Positions 1 to 6,787 of a stretch of 12,755 bases of DNA are shown here, piece by piece. The notes beneath the pieces were generated by a model. It saw only the letters and a program-made list of their open reading frames with translations. It did not search any database and was not told the origin of the DNA. This DNA comes from an uncultured Thermoleophilia bacterium. GTDB taxonomy: Bacteria; Actinomycetota; Thermoleophilia; UBA2241. A program made the position numbers and the translations under genes. Every line of letters begins with the position of its first letter. Positions within the stretch are counted from its first letter, which is position 1. The stretch lies in NCBI GenBank assembly GCA_903921965.1, contig CAIXSE010000830.1, forward strand, positions 1 to 12,755, read 5' to 3'.

Positions 1-1326
1 CGGGTGGTGGCTCGACCAGTAGTGCTGCAGGCCGAAGTCGCCGACGCGCCGCAGGATGTCGTCGGTGCCCACGCCGGTCTCCTCGGTGAGCTCCTGCCAC
101 GACCAGCGGCACTCCTCGAGGCGGCGGTGCCCCTCGGCGTACGGGTGCGTGAGGCCCGGGATGTCCTCGCAGAGCTTCATGAAGTAGTTGTTGTTGAGGG
201 CCGACATCTCGGCCGTCTCCTTGAGGCCGCCGGGGCCCATGGTGACGGCCCACGCGTAGGCGCGCAGCACGACGCCGGCGGAGCCGAGGAAGCCCTTGAT
301 CTTGCCGATGGACTCGGGCCGGTCGTAGTCGAGGTAGAACCGGCCCGTGGCCTCGTCCTTCTCCACCGTGGGGTACGGCAGGTACTTGGCGAACTCCTCG
401 CGGCAACCCATGGCGCCGGTGCCGGGACCTGAGCCGGCGTGCGGCGTGCCGAAGGTCTTGTGCAGGTTGTAGTGGCACAGGTCGAAGCCGGCGTCGCGCG
501 TGCGGGCGATGCCCATGAGCACGTTGCCGTTGGCCTGGTCGTTGAAACACACCGCGCCGGCCGCCTTGGCGACCTTCACGAACTCCTCGATGAGCGGGTT
601 GTAGATGCCCGTGTCCTCGGGGTTGGTGAAGAAGATGGCCGCCGTCTGCGGGCCCACCACGCTTTTCATGGCCTCGAGGTCCGGGTAACCGTCCTCCTTG
701 GGCATGAGAGTGACGATCTTGTAGCCCGCCGTGGCCGGGGAGGCCGCGTCGCAGGGGTGCGAGAACATCGAGGTCACGACCTCGGTGCGCTGGTCGCCCT
801 CGCCGCGGTCGCGGTGGTAGGCGCGGATGATGGAGGCGGCGGTGAACACGCCGTGCGCCCCGCCGCCGGGCTGGAGCGTGAAGCGGTCCATGCCCGAGAC
901 GGCCTTCATGATCTGCTCGTGCTCCCAGAAGATCTCCAGGATGCCCTGCATGGTCGAGTCGTCCTGCCAGGGGTGCAGGTTCGCGAAGCGCGGGTAGGCG
1001 ACGAGGTCCTCGTTGATCCGCGGGTTGTACTTCATGGTGCACGTGCCCTGGCTCATGTCGGCGTGCAGGTTGGAACCCAGCGTCTCCTGCGAGAGGTGCA
1101 GGTAGTGCGCGAGCACGTGCTTCTGGTCGACCTCGGGCAGGCCGGGGGCGTTCTTGCGGCGGATGCTCTCGGGCAGCGAGGCGGCGACGTCGCCGACCGC
1201 CTCGACGATCGCGTCCTCCGGCGCCGGCGGGTACATGCCGCGCGTGCCGGGGGTGGAGAGCTCGAAGATCATGGGCTCGTCCCAGCGAGCCTGGTGGTAG
1301 TTCCTGCGCACCTTCACGATAGCCAT
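1..1326 (-). CDS. gcvPB: Glycine dehydrogenase (decarboxylating) subunit 2, GcvPB-like, 3' end outside window
   Basis: This is the PLP-binding half of the split P-protein of the glycine cleavage system, which decarboxylates glycine and passes the aminomethyl group to lipoyl-GcvH. The 442 visible residues are open to the left edge; the family is usually about 480 residues, so roughly 40 are missing. The PLP lysine is K290 in NLHKTF, followed by TPHAGSGPG where the family normally has TPHGGGGPG. Upstream, residues 190-197 read HPCDAASP where the family almost always has HGTNPASA. The segment HADMSQGTCTMKYNP matches the conserved N-terminal GcvPB region. The ATG start overlaps the gcvPA stop by one base (TGATG), implying translational coupling and a 1:1 complex. 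Fold and pairing are certain; the altered motifs leave strict glycine specificity open. A divergent paralogue acting on glycine or another amine is the alternative. Confidence 0.85.
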   Translation of the reverse strand, partial: MAIVKVRRNYHQARWDEPMIFELSTPGTRGMYPPAPEDAIVEAVGDVAASLPESIRRKNAPGLPEVDQKHVLAHYLHLSQETLGSNLHADMSQGTCTMKYNPRINEDLVAYPRFANLHPWQDDSTMQGILEIFWEHEQIMKAVSGMDRFTLQPGGGAHGVFTAASIIRAYHRDRGEGDQRTEVVTSMFSHPCDAASPATAGYKIVTLMPKEDGYPDLEAMKSVVGPQTAAIFFTNPEDTGIYNPLIEEFVKVAKAAGAVCFNDQANGNVLMGIARTRDAGFDLCHYNLHKTFGTPHAGSGPGTGAMGCREEFAKYLPYPTVEKDEATGRFYLDYDRPESIGKIKGFLGSAGVVLRAYAWAVTMGPGGLKETAEMSALNNNYFMKLCEDIPGLTHPYAEGHRRLEECRWSWQELTEETGVGTDDILRRVGDFGLQHYWSSHHP

Positions 1327-2714
1327 CAGAGGATCTCCTTCAGGGCGGCGACCAGCGTGTCGAGGTCGTCCTTGCCGAGGACCTCCGTCACGCAGTAGAG
1401 GGCGCTCTGGCCGAGGGCCGGGAACCACGTGGAGAGGTCCTTGCCGCCGAAGATCCCGCGTTCGAGCAGTGCCGCGTTGATGTCGGCGACCGGCTTGCCG
1501 GTGCCGTTGAAGTCGACGACGAACTCCTTGAAGAAGGGTGCCGAGAACACCGGGGCCTTGACGCCGGGCAGGGCGTCGAGCTGCTTCGCGAGGTAGGCGG
1601 AGCGCTGGAGGATGCCCTCGCCGAGCTCCTTCATGCCCTGCGGGCCCATGAGCGAGAGGTAGACGCCGGCGCCGATGCCGTGGAGCTGGGCCATGGTGCC
1701 GAGGAAGTCCTTGGCCTTCTCGCGCGAGGCGTACGAGGTGCGCTCGAAGAACACCTCGCCGAAGCCGTACTCGCCCTCCACGACGGTCGGCGTGACGCCG
1801 AACATGAGGGCGTTGAACTCGGCGAAGTACGCGGGCGTGTCCTGGGTGGCGATGAAGCCGCCCTGACCGCCGCCGCACTGCATGGGGATGCCCAGACCCT
1901 GCACGTCGCCGCAGGCGATGTCGACGCCGTAGTTGGCCGGCGCCTCGAGCACGCCCAGGGAGACGGGGTCGACGCCGCACGACACCTGGCCGCCGGCGCC
2001 GTGCACGATGTCGGCGATGGCCGCGCCCTGGTGCTCGATGACGCCCAGGAACGACGGGTTCTCGTAGTAGAAGACGGCGACCTTGTCGGTCATCTTCGCC
2101 TTGAGGTCGTCGAGGTCGACCAGGCCGGTCTGCGGGTCGTGCGCCACGGTGGTGATGGTGGGCACCGTGGACCAGGCGTAGTTGCGCAGGCACGACAGAC
2201 GGTCGGGGCTCATCTGCGCCGAGACGAGAGCTTCGGCGCGGCCGTTCATGCGCGCCGCCATGCGGACCGTCGTGGCGGCGGCCATGCCCCAGTCGTAGGT
2301 GGGGGTGTTCAGCGCGTCCATCTCGAGCAGCTCGGCCATGCAGCTGGCGTACTCGAACTGCGCCTGCCACTTGCCGTGGTCGGCGAACGCCTCACCCACG
2401 TAGGAGGTGAGGAACTCGTCGCGGCCCATGATGGTGGTGACCACGGAAGGGACGTAGTGGTTGTAGATGCCCCCGCCGAGGAAGGAGATGCACTCCTTGC
2501 AGTCCTTGTTCCTGTCCAGCAGACCCTCGACGTGGCGCTTGAGCGCGGCCTCGGACTTGTACGGGCCGGGCGTCTTGAGCTCGCCCTTGAAGCGGAGCTT
2601 GTCCGGTATCTCCGCGAAGATCTCCTCCGTGCTGGCGATGCCGACGTAGTCGAGCATCGCCTGCTTGACCTCCGGGACGGAGTTCGGGATGTACGGGTAG
2701 ACGTCGTCTGCCAT
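1326..2714 (-). CDS. gcvPA: Glycine dehydrogenase (decarboxylating) subunit 1, GcvPA-like
   Basis: This 462-residue protein is the partner subunit of the split P-protein, close to the usual length of about 450. YPYIPN near the N-terminus, FLGGGIYNHYVPSVV at 78-92 and VYLSLMGPQGM at 351-361 are family signatures. It lacks a PLP lysine, as expected for subunit 1. Two other conserved blocks are replaced: the usual TPYQPEISQG-type segment reads YVGEAFADHGKWQ (105-117), and the usual REQHIRREKATSNICTNQ block reads RTSYASREKAKDFLGTMAQL (325-344). The start at 2714 is chosen because GGAGGT lies 8 bases upstream; the frame stays open further upstream, but that sequence is low complexity and not conserved in type. 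It is the first gene of the unit, and no gcvT or gcvH precedes it. Anything downstream of gcvPB lies outside the window. Confidence 0.88.
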   Translation of the reverse strand: MADDVYPYIPNSVPEVKQAMLDYVGIASTEEIFAEIPDKLRFKGELKTPGPYKSEAALKRHVEGLLDRNKDCKECISFLGGGIYNHYVPSVVTTIMGRDEFLTSYVGEAFADHGKWQAQFEYASCMAELLEMDALNTPTYDWGMAAATTVRMAARMNGRAEALVSAQMSPDRLSCLRNYAWSTVPTITTVAHDPQTGLVDLDDLKAKMTDKVAVFYYENPSFLGVIEHQGAAIADIVHGAGGQVSCGVDPVSLGVLEAPANYGVDIACGDVQGLGIPMQCGGGQGGFIATQDTPAYFAEFNALMFGVTPTVVEGEYGFGEVFFERTSYASREKAKDFLGTMAQLHGIGAGVYLSLMGPQGMKELGEGILQRSAYLAKQLDALPGVKAPVFSAPFFKEFVVDFNGTGKPVADINAALLERGIFGGKDLSTWFPALGQSALYCVTEVLGKDDLDTLVAALKEIL

Positions 2715-2864
2715 GGGCTCGGACCTCCGTGTGACGGTGGGGCACGTGGGGAAGAGCAGGGCTCGTGGTGCTGCCGGTACCTCCTTGGTCGGAGCGCTGC
2801 GCGCCGCGCATGGGAGCGCCCACCCCGTCCGCACCGTCGTCGGGGGCTCCGGGGTGGGAGGTAA
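2715..2864 (-). other. Predicted 5' leader of gcvPA mRNA
   Basis: If the promoter at 2871-2898 is right, gcvPA has a leader of about 150 nt. It contains a small hairpin (TGCGC/GCGCA, 2798-2810) and a perfect Shine-Dalgarno sequence AAGGAGGT (2779-2786) with no ATG or GTG at a usable distance. I looked for the two-lobed glycine riboswitch and did not recognise it. The length would suit a regulated leader, but no known RNA class is claimed. Confidence 0.35.
2723..2728 (-). promoter_or_regulatory. Ribosome binding site of gcvPA
   Basis: GGAGGT (minus strand) lies 8 bases before the ATG at 2714. It fixes the start there rather than at upstream codons of the same open frame. Confidence 0.7.
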
Positions 2865-2870
2865 CTACAC

Positions 2871-2898
2871 AGGATATGCTGCCGATTCGGCCTTGCAA
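2871..2898 (-). promoter_or_regulatory. Promoter of gcvPA-gcvPB
   Basis: On the minus strand, TTGCAA (2898-2893) is followed after 16 bases by TATCCT (2876-2871), a sigma70-type arrangement with a TAnnnT -10 box. The predicted start of transcription is near 2864. An 11-bp palindrome fills most of the spacer. Confidence 0.5.
2881..2891. promoter_or_regulatory. Palindrome in the gcvPA promoter spacer, candidate operator
   Basis: GCCGATTCGGC is a perfect inverted repeat (GCCGA/TCGGC around a central T) lying between the -35 and -10 boxes of the gcvPA promoter. A protein bound here would block that promoter. The divergent LuxR-type regulator is the obvious candidate, but there is no direct evidence, and the site is short. 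Confidence 0.35.
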
Positions 2899-2923
2899 GT
2901 ATTGGTTTCCCATGGTCTTATCC

Positions 2924-2929
2924 TAGAGT
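2924..2929 (+). promoter_or_regulatory. -10 box of a probable leaderless luxR-type mRNA
   Basis: TAGAGT ends 6 bases before the ATG at 2936, so transcription would begin at or next to the start codon. No Shine-Dalgarno sequence lies before that ATG, which fits a leaderless mRNA, common in Actinomycetota. A weak -35 (TTGGTT, 2902-2907) lies 16 bases upstream. The alternative is TTGCAA (2893-2898) with TCTTAT (2916-2921). Confidence 0.4.
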
Positions 2930-2935
2930 AACCCT

Positions 2936-4501
2936 ATGAGTTCGACCGACGACATGGTGCGGGCCCTGCGGACCACGCTGGCGTGGCGAGGGTCCGCCAC
3001 GCTGGCGCTGGACGCGGACGCCGGCACCCTCGTGGCGGCCAACGCGCCGGGCGGCACCCTCGCCGCCGCCCGGCGGCGCGAGCTGCTGCCCGGCGCGCGC
3101 CCGTTCGAGTTCGGCGGCCGGCGGCTGCGGCTGCTCACGGACGCGCCGGCCGCGGTCGAGCTCTCCCGGGAGATCCCGCCGATCGTCATCGACACGATGC
3201 TCCGCCGCATCGTCGAGGCGCACTTCGCGGTGTGGTACGTGTGGCACGTGCCCACGGGCGTCTGCATCGTGCCCGGCATGCGGGAGCTGCTCGGCATCAC
3301 CGACGCCGAGGTCCCCACGATCGTCGAGGACTGGCTGGGGAGGGTGCACCCCGAGGACCTCCCGCGCATGGTGGCCGAGAACGACGAGGCGCTGCGGACC
3401 ACGTCGCCCTTCCGCAGTGAGTACCGGTTCCGCACCGGCGACGGCACCTACATCTCCATCAGCGACTGGGGCATCGTGCTGCGCGGCGAAGGGGGCGTCG
3501 CCGAGTGGATGGCCGGCGGGCTCCGCGACATCACCGTCGAGAAGTCGCTCGCCCAGGTGCAGGAGGAGGCCGCCCGGCTCCGGGAGGTCCTCTTCCGGCA
3601 CGCCCCCGTGCCGTCGTTCCTGATCGACGGCTCCGGCGTGCTGGTCGACGCCGGCCAGTCCGGGCTCGACTTCCTGCAGGCGCCGAGGGAGGCCGTGGTC
3701 GGACGGCCGGCCGCGGACGTGCTGCCGCCCGACCTCGCCCGCCGGGTGGCCGAGCCCTGGCCCGGCGACGACGACGGCTCGGGCACGGTCGAGGTCGCCT
3801 TCGAGGTGGCGGGCTCCCTGCGCTGGCTGCTGGCGACCGTGGTCCGCTACGCCTCGGGCGACGACACGATGACCTTCGTCCTCGGCGCCGACGTCACGGA
3901 GCGCCGGCGGGCGACCGAGGCGCTGTCCGAGTCGGAGGCCTCACTGCGCGAGAGGACGCTCGCGCTGGAGCAGCACAACGCGGCGCTGCGCGTGCTCATC
4001 GACCAGCGGCGGAACGATCTCGAGCGGCACCGCCAAATCCTCTCCGAGAACCTCGAGCAGCTCGTGCTGCCCACCCTCGACCGCCTCGCCGGGACCTTCT
4101 CGGACCATCCGGAGGTCGCGCTGCTCGATGTCGTGCGGCAGACGCTGAGGGAGATCGCGGAGCCGCTGCTCGAGGCGCGCGGGCCGGCCGGTCCGCGCGC
4201 TCAGGGCCTCAGCATGCGCGAGTACCAGGTGCTCCAGCTCGTACGCGCCGGCAGGACGTCCGCCGAGATCGCCCGTGCGCTGTATCTCTCGCCCAGCACT
4301 GTGACGTTCCACCGCGGGAACATCCGTCGCAAGCTGGGGCTCAAGGGCAGTGGGGTCCAGCTCACCTCGAGTGCCGCCGGCGGACCGGCTTTCCCGCGGG
4401 AGGCGGGGGGACATCCGGAGGAGGCTCCGCCTAGCGCGGTGGAGCCGGCGCGGGCGGGCGGCGGGAGAGCCTCCCGTCCGCCTCACGGCTCCGGGACGTA
4501 G
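2936..4501 (+). CDS. PAS-PAS-LuxR transcriptional regulator with aberrant C-terminal tail
   Basis: This 521-residue cytoplasmic regulator has a PAS domain of the PAS_3 type at about 85-202 (WLGRVHPEDLPRM and the closing DITVEK), a second PAS domain at about 212-322, a coiled-coil linker at about 325-385, a short helical segment (VLPTLDRL to LREIAEPLL), and a LuxR helix-turn-helix at 424-470 (SAEIARALYLSPSTVTFHR). This matches a known PAS/LuxR architecture whose members end about 15 residues after the helix-turn-helix with a sequence like LKNKKVNLRSYLLS. Here similarity stops at LKGSGVQLTS, and about 45 low-complexity residues follow, crossing two hairpins and overlapping the convergent lipoprotein gene by 19 bp. 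The PAS ligand is unknown. Its position divergent from gcvPA suggests local regulation. The start is ATG at 2936 with no ribosome binding site; M7 at 2954 is an alternative. Confidence 0.85.
   Translation: MSSTDDMVRALRTTLAWRGSATLALDADAGTLVAANAPGGTLAAARRRELLPGARPFEFGGRRLRLLTDAPAAVELSREIPPIVIDTMLRRIVEAHFAVWYVWHVPTGVCIVPGMRELLGITDAEVPTIVEDWLGRVHPEDLPRMVAENDEALRTTSPFRSEYRFRTGDGTYISISDWGIVLRGEGGVAEWMAGGLRDITVEKSLAQVQEEAARLREVLFRHAPVPSFLIDGSGVLVDAGQSGLDFLQAPREAVVGRPAADVLPPDLARRVAEPWPGDDDGSGTVEVAFEVAGSLRWLLATVVRYASGDDTMTFVLGADVTERRRATEALSESEASLRERTLALEQHNAALRVLIDQRRNDLERHRQILSENLEQLVLPTLDRLAGTFSDHPEVALLDVVRQTLREIAEPLLEARGPAGPRAQGLSMREYQVLQLVRAGRTSAEIARALYLSPSTVTFHRGNIRRKLGLKGSGVQLTSSAAGGPAFPREAGGHPEEAPPSAVEPARAGGGRASRPPHGSGT
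4423..4446. terminator. GC hairpin between convergent genes
   Basis: GGCTCCGCC (4423-4431) pairs with GGTGGAGCC (4438-4446), nine pairs including one G-T, around the loop TAGCGC. It lies where the regulator and the convergent lipoprotein gene meet, and could stop transcription from either side, although no T-tract follows. The TAG in its loop is a stop codon in the +2 frame relative to the regulator. Confidence 0.4.
4462..4479. terminator. Second GC hairpin in the convergent junction
   Basis: CGGGAG and CTCCCG form a six-pair core around the loop AGC, extendable by G-T and G-C pairs. It is next to the hairpin at 4423-4446 and just downstream of the lipoprotein gene's stop codon on the minus strand. 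It has no T-tract, so it is only a candidate terminator. Confidence 0.35.
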
Positions 4502-5748
4502 ATCGGCGTGAGCTGCGCGGCGACTTCGGCGGTGCCGCCCACAGACACCACCGTCACCGCCTTCGTCGGCACGAAGGTGTCGCCGGCGTAGCTCATCGGC
4601 CCCGTGACGCCGTTGAACGCCTGCATCGCGAGCAGCGCGTCGCGCACCTTCTCCGGGTCGGCCGACTTCGCCTTGCGGATCGCCTTGGCGACCAGGTTGA
4701 CGGTGTCGAAGCCGAGGGCGGCGAAGGCGTTCTCGGGCGAGCGGCCGTAGGCGGCCGTGTACCTCGCCGAGAACCTGCGCATGGAGCGGCTGCTGTGCGG
4801 CAGGCCGAGGGCGGCGTGCGTGGTGAAGTAGACGCCGCCCCCGGACTCCTGGGCGGCGGCGATGAGCGCCTGGTTGTCGAAGCTGTCGCCGCCCATGATG
4901 GGCTGGCCGAAGCCCGCGGCCCGCAGCTTGTGGACGAGCGGGCCGGCGTCTTCGGGCGTGGACGCGACGAAGATGAGGTGGACGGTGAGCGGCGCCGCGG
5001 TGTCGCCGTCGCCGTCGGTCTGAGTCGCCGGCTCCATGAGCTTCTTCGCGTCCAGGTCGCCGGTGCTGAAGGCGCGGGAGAAGACCACGGTGCCGCCGTA
5101 CGCCTTGAACGCCTCCACGAAGTAGTGCTGCAGCAGCTTCGTGTACCCGGAGTCCTTGTCGTAGAGGACGGCCACGCGGCGCGCCCCCATGCCGGTGACG
5201 GCGTACTCGGCGCCGGCGGCCGCCTGTTCGTTGTCACCGTAGCAGGCGAGGAAGAGCCAGTCGGGCACCTCGGCGGGGAGCAGGGGCGAGGTGGCTCCGC
5301 TGGTCACGAACGGGATGCGCGCCGAGGCCGCGACGGGTGCGGCGGCGAGCACCTGGTCGGTGTCGCTGAGGCCGATCATCGCTGTGACGCCCTGGCGTGC
5401 GAGGTTGCGGGCGTCGTAGCGCACGATGCTCGTGTCGGTCTGGCCGTCGCGCTCCAGCAGCTCGACGCGGCGGCCCAGCAGGCCTCCGGCGCTGTTGATG
5501 CGGTCGACGGCCAGGCGCGCGCCGTCCAGCGACGGGATGTCGAGCGCCGCCTGCGCGCCGGTCAGGTTGTAGATGGCGCCGATGTGGATCGGCTCGGGGG
5601 TCTCGGTGACGCCGGCGACGCCGGCGTGCCCGCAGGCGCTCAGGCCGCCGGCTGCCAGCAGCCCCGCCGCGCCCGCCACGAGAGCCGTGGCGAACGCTCT
5701 GCCGAGGGTCTTCCCGGGTGCGGCGCTCCGCGCTGTCCAGCCTCTCAC
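4483..5748 (-). CDS. ABC transporter substrate-binding lipoprotein, branched-chain amino acid (LivK/Peripla_BP_6) type
   Basis: This 421-residue protein should capture a small ligand, by family usually an amino acid, amide or related compound, outside the membrane. A basic N-terminus and hydrophobic segment (about 15-35) lead to a lipobox, LSAC, with lipidated C39. The two-lobed periplasmic-binding fold follows at about 53-410: HIGAIYNLTG at the first strand, APVAASARIPFVTSGATSP in the ligand cleft, VAVLYDKDSGYTKLL in the second lobe and GFDTVNLVAKAI near the end. The GTG start at 5748 is supported by AAGGA five bases upstream. No permease or ATPase gene (livH, M, G or F) adjoins it, so it is an orphan that may serve a distant transporter or act in sensing. 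An insert rich in Thr and Asp (TQTDGDGDTAAP) sits in the middle. Ligand not predictable. Confidence 0.88.
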   Translation of the reverse strand: MRGWTARSAAPGKTLGRAFATALVAGAAGLLAAGGLSACGHAGVAGVTETPEPIHIGAIYNLTGAQAALDIPSLDGARLAVDRINSAGGLLGRRVELLERDGQTDTSIVRYDARNLARQGVTAMIGLSDTDQVLAAAPVAASARIPFVTSGATSPLLPAEVPDWLFLACYGDNEQAAAGAEYAVTGMGARRVAVLYDKDSGYTKLLQHYFVEAFKAYGGTVVFSRAFSTGDLDAKKLMEPATQTDGDGDTAAPLTVHLIFVASTPEDAGPLVHKLRAAGFGQPIMGGDSFDNQALIAAAQESGGGVYFTTHAALGLPHSSRSMRRFSARYTAAYGRSPENAFAALGFDTVNLVAKAIRKAKSADPEKVRDALLAMQAFNGVTGPMSYAGDTFVPTKAVTVVSVGGTAEVAAQLTPIYVPEP

Positions 5749-5762
5749 ACAGGTCCTTTGCC

Positions 5763-5778
5763 GGAGGAAGAAGCCTCC
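5763..5778. repeat. Short inverted repeat upstream of the lipoprotein gene
   Basis: GGAGG and CCTCC flank AAGAAG, about 15 bp upstream of the GTG start at 5748. It would form a small hairpin next to the AAGGA ribosome binding site. It may be chance in sequence this GC-rich. Confidence 0.2.
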
Positions 5779-5913
5779 TCATGGTAGTCCAGTCCCCCCG
5801 AAGCTTCATCCCGGCACGGCGGCAGGCAACGGCGTCCGAGGGACGAACACTCAGCCCGTAGGGTCCCGGGCCGCGGTCCGGAGCGCGGAGGTACGGAGCA
5901 GAGAGGAGACGGC

Positions 5914-6762
5914 GTGGCCTGGCACCTGCCGCATCGTTCGGCGGAGTCGCTCGCGCGGTACGAGCAGCGCAGCGGGACGGTGATGTTCGTGGTCTCGCTC
6001 CTGTATCTGAGCCTGGTCTTCGTGGAGATGCTCCCCGGGTCGCGGCCCGGGTGGGACATCACCATCGTCGACGTCGTCTTCTGGCTGGTCATCGCGCTCG
6101 ACTACGTGTGGCGCGTGCTGTTGCTGGCACCGCACCCGTGGCGCTACGCCAGGCGTACGCGCTGCCTGCTCGACCTCGCCGTGATCGCCTGCGGGCCGGT
6201 CATGTTCCTCATCATCTTCCTCCCGGTCTCGCCGGTGACGACGGGTGTCGACAGCGTGCTGCGCTTCGTCCGCGCCGGCGCCCAGGCGGGCCGCACCGTG
6301 CTGCAGGCGAGACGTGTCTACTCTCGCAGGAGCATCAGTTGGGTGCTCCCCGTGGCCATCGTCATCACGGTGTTCCTCTCGGTGTGGATCTGGCGCTTCG
6401 AGGCGACGCACGCGGGGACGAAGATCCACACCTGGAACGACGCGCTCTGGTACTCGGCATCCACCATCATGACGGTCGGGTACGGCGACACGGTGCCGGT
6501 CACGCCCCAGGGCCGCATCGCCGGGGTGCTGCTGATGATCGTGGGGATCGGCCTGCTCAGCTGGATCACGGCGTCGCTGGCGTCGGTGTTCGTGGAGACG
6601 CAGGACGCCCCGGTGGACGAGGCGCTCTACCGCAAGCTCGACGAGCTCGGCGACCGGCTTGCGGCGATCGAGGCGCGCCTGCCTGCCGGACCTGCCGCCG
6701 AGGCGGCGGACGCCGGTGGACCGGCACCTGCTCCGGCAGAGCCCGGCGGGACGGCGCCCTGA
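5914..6762 (+). CDS. Six-TM potassium channel, voltage-gated-like
   Basis: This 282-residue membrane protein should conduct K+ as a tetramer. Residues 187-193, TVGYGDT, are the K+ selectivity filter, preceded by the pore helix WNDALWYSASTIM. Hydrophobic segments lie at about 22-40 (S1), 49-71 (S2, with D63 and R67), 85-104 (S3, D87), 143-160 (S5) and 202-227 (S6). Between S3 and S5, an amphipathic stretch carries R117, R120, R127, R133 and R134, a reduced S4-like sensor. After S6 comes a predicted coiled coil (about 236-258, LYRKLDELGDRLAAIEARL) and an Ala/Pro-rich tail; there is no RCK or cyclic-nucleotide domain. The GTG start at 5914 follows AGAGGAG by five bases. It is divergent from the lipoprotein gene and convergent with the acyl-CoA ligase, so it is a single-gene unit. 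Voltage dependence is an inference. Confidence 0.9.
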   Translation: MAWHLPHRSAESLARYEQRSGTVMFVVSLLYLSLVFVEMLPGSRPGWDITIVDVVFWLVIALDYVWRVLLLAPHPWRYARRTRCLLDLAVIACGPVMFLIIFLPVSPVTTGVDSVLRFVRAGAQAGRTVLQARRVYSRRSISWVLPVAIVITVFLSVWIWRFEATHAGTKIHTWNDALWYSASTIMTVGYGDTVPVTPQGRIAGVLLMIVGIGLLSWITASLASVFVETQDAPVDEALYRKLDELGDRLAAIEARLPAGPAAEAADAGGPAPAPAEPGGTAP

Positions 6763-6787
6763 GCGGGCCCGCCGGTCAGCGGCCCGC
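6763..6787. terminator. Hairpin between convergent channel and ligase genes
   Basis: GCGGGCC (6763-6769) and GGCCCGC (6781-6787) form a perfect seven-pair stem around an 11-base loop. It starts right after the channel's stop codon and includes the stop codon of the ligase gene on the other strand. It is a candidate bidirectional terminator without a T-tract. Confidence 0.4.

Noticed and set aside
2760..2800. GGTACCG in the gcvPA leader as a T-box core
   Set aside because: The invariant TGG before ACCG is AGG here, and no specifier stem was recognised, so a T-box is not supported.
439..2864. Long plus-strand open frames opposite gcvPA and gcvPB
   Set aside because: Their Val/Arg/His-rich translations mirror the codon bias of the real genes. 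The minus-strand proteins have clear family motifs.
2715..2864. Glycine riboswitch upstream of gcvPA
   Set aside because: I expected one before a gcv unit but could not find the paired aptamer cores; the leader is also short for a tandem aptamer.
5749..5913. Promoters for the divergent lipoprotein and channel genes (TACCAT at 5786-5781 minus; TAGGGT at 5859-5864 plus)
   Set aside because: The -10-like boxes have no convincing -35 partners, so they are not listed as features.
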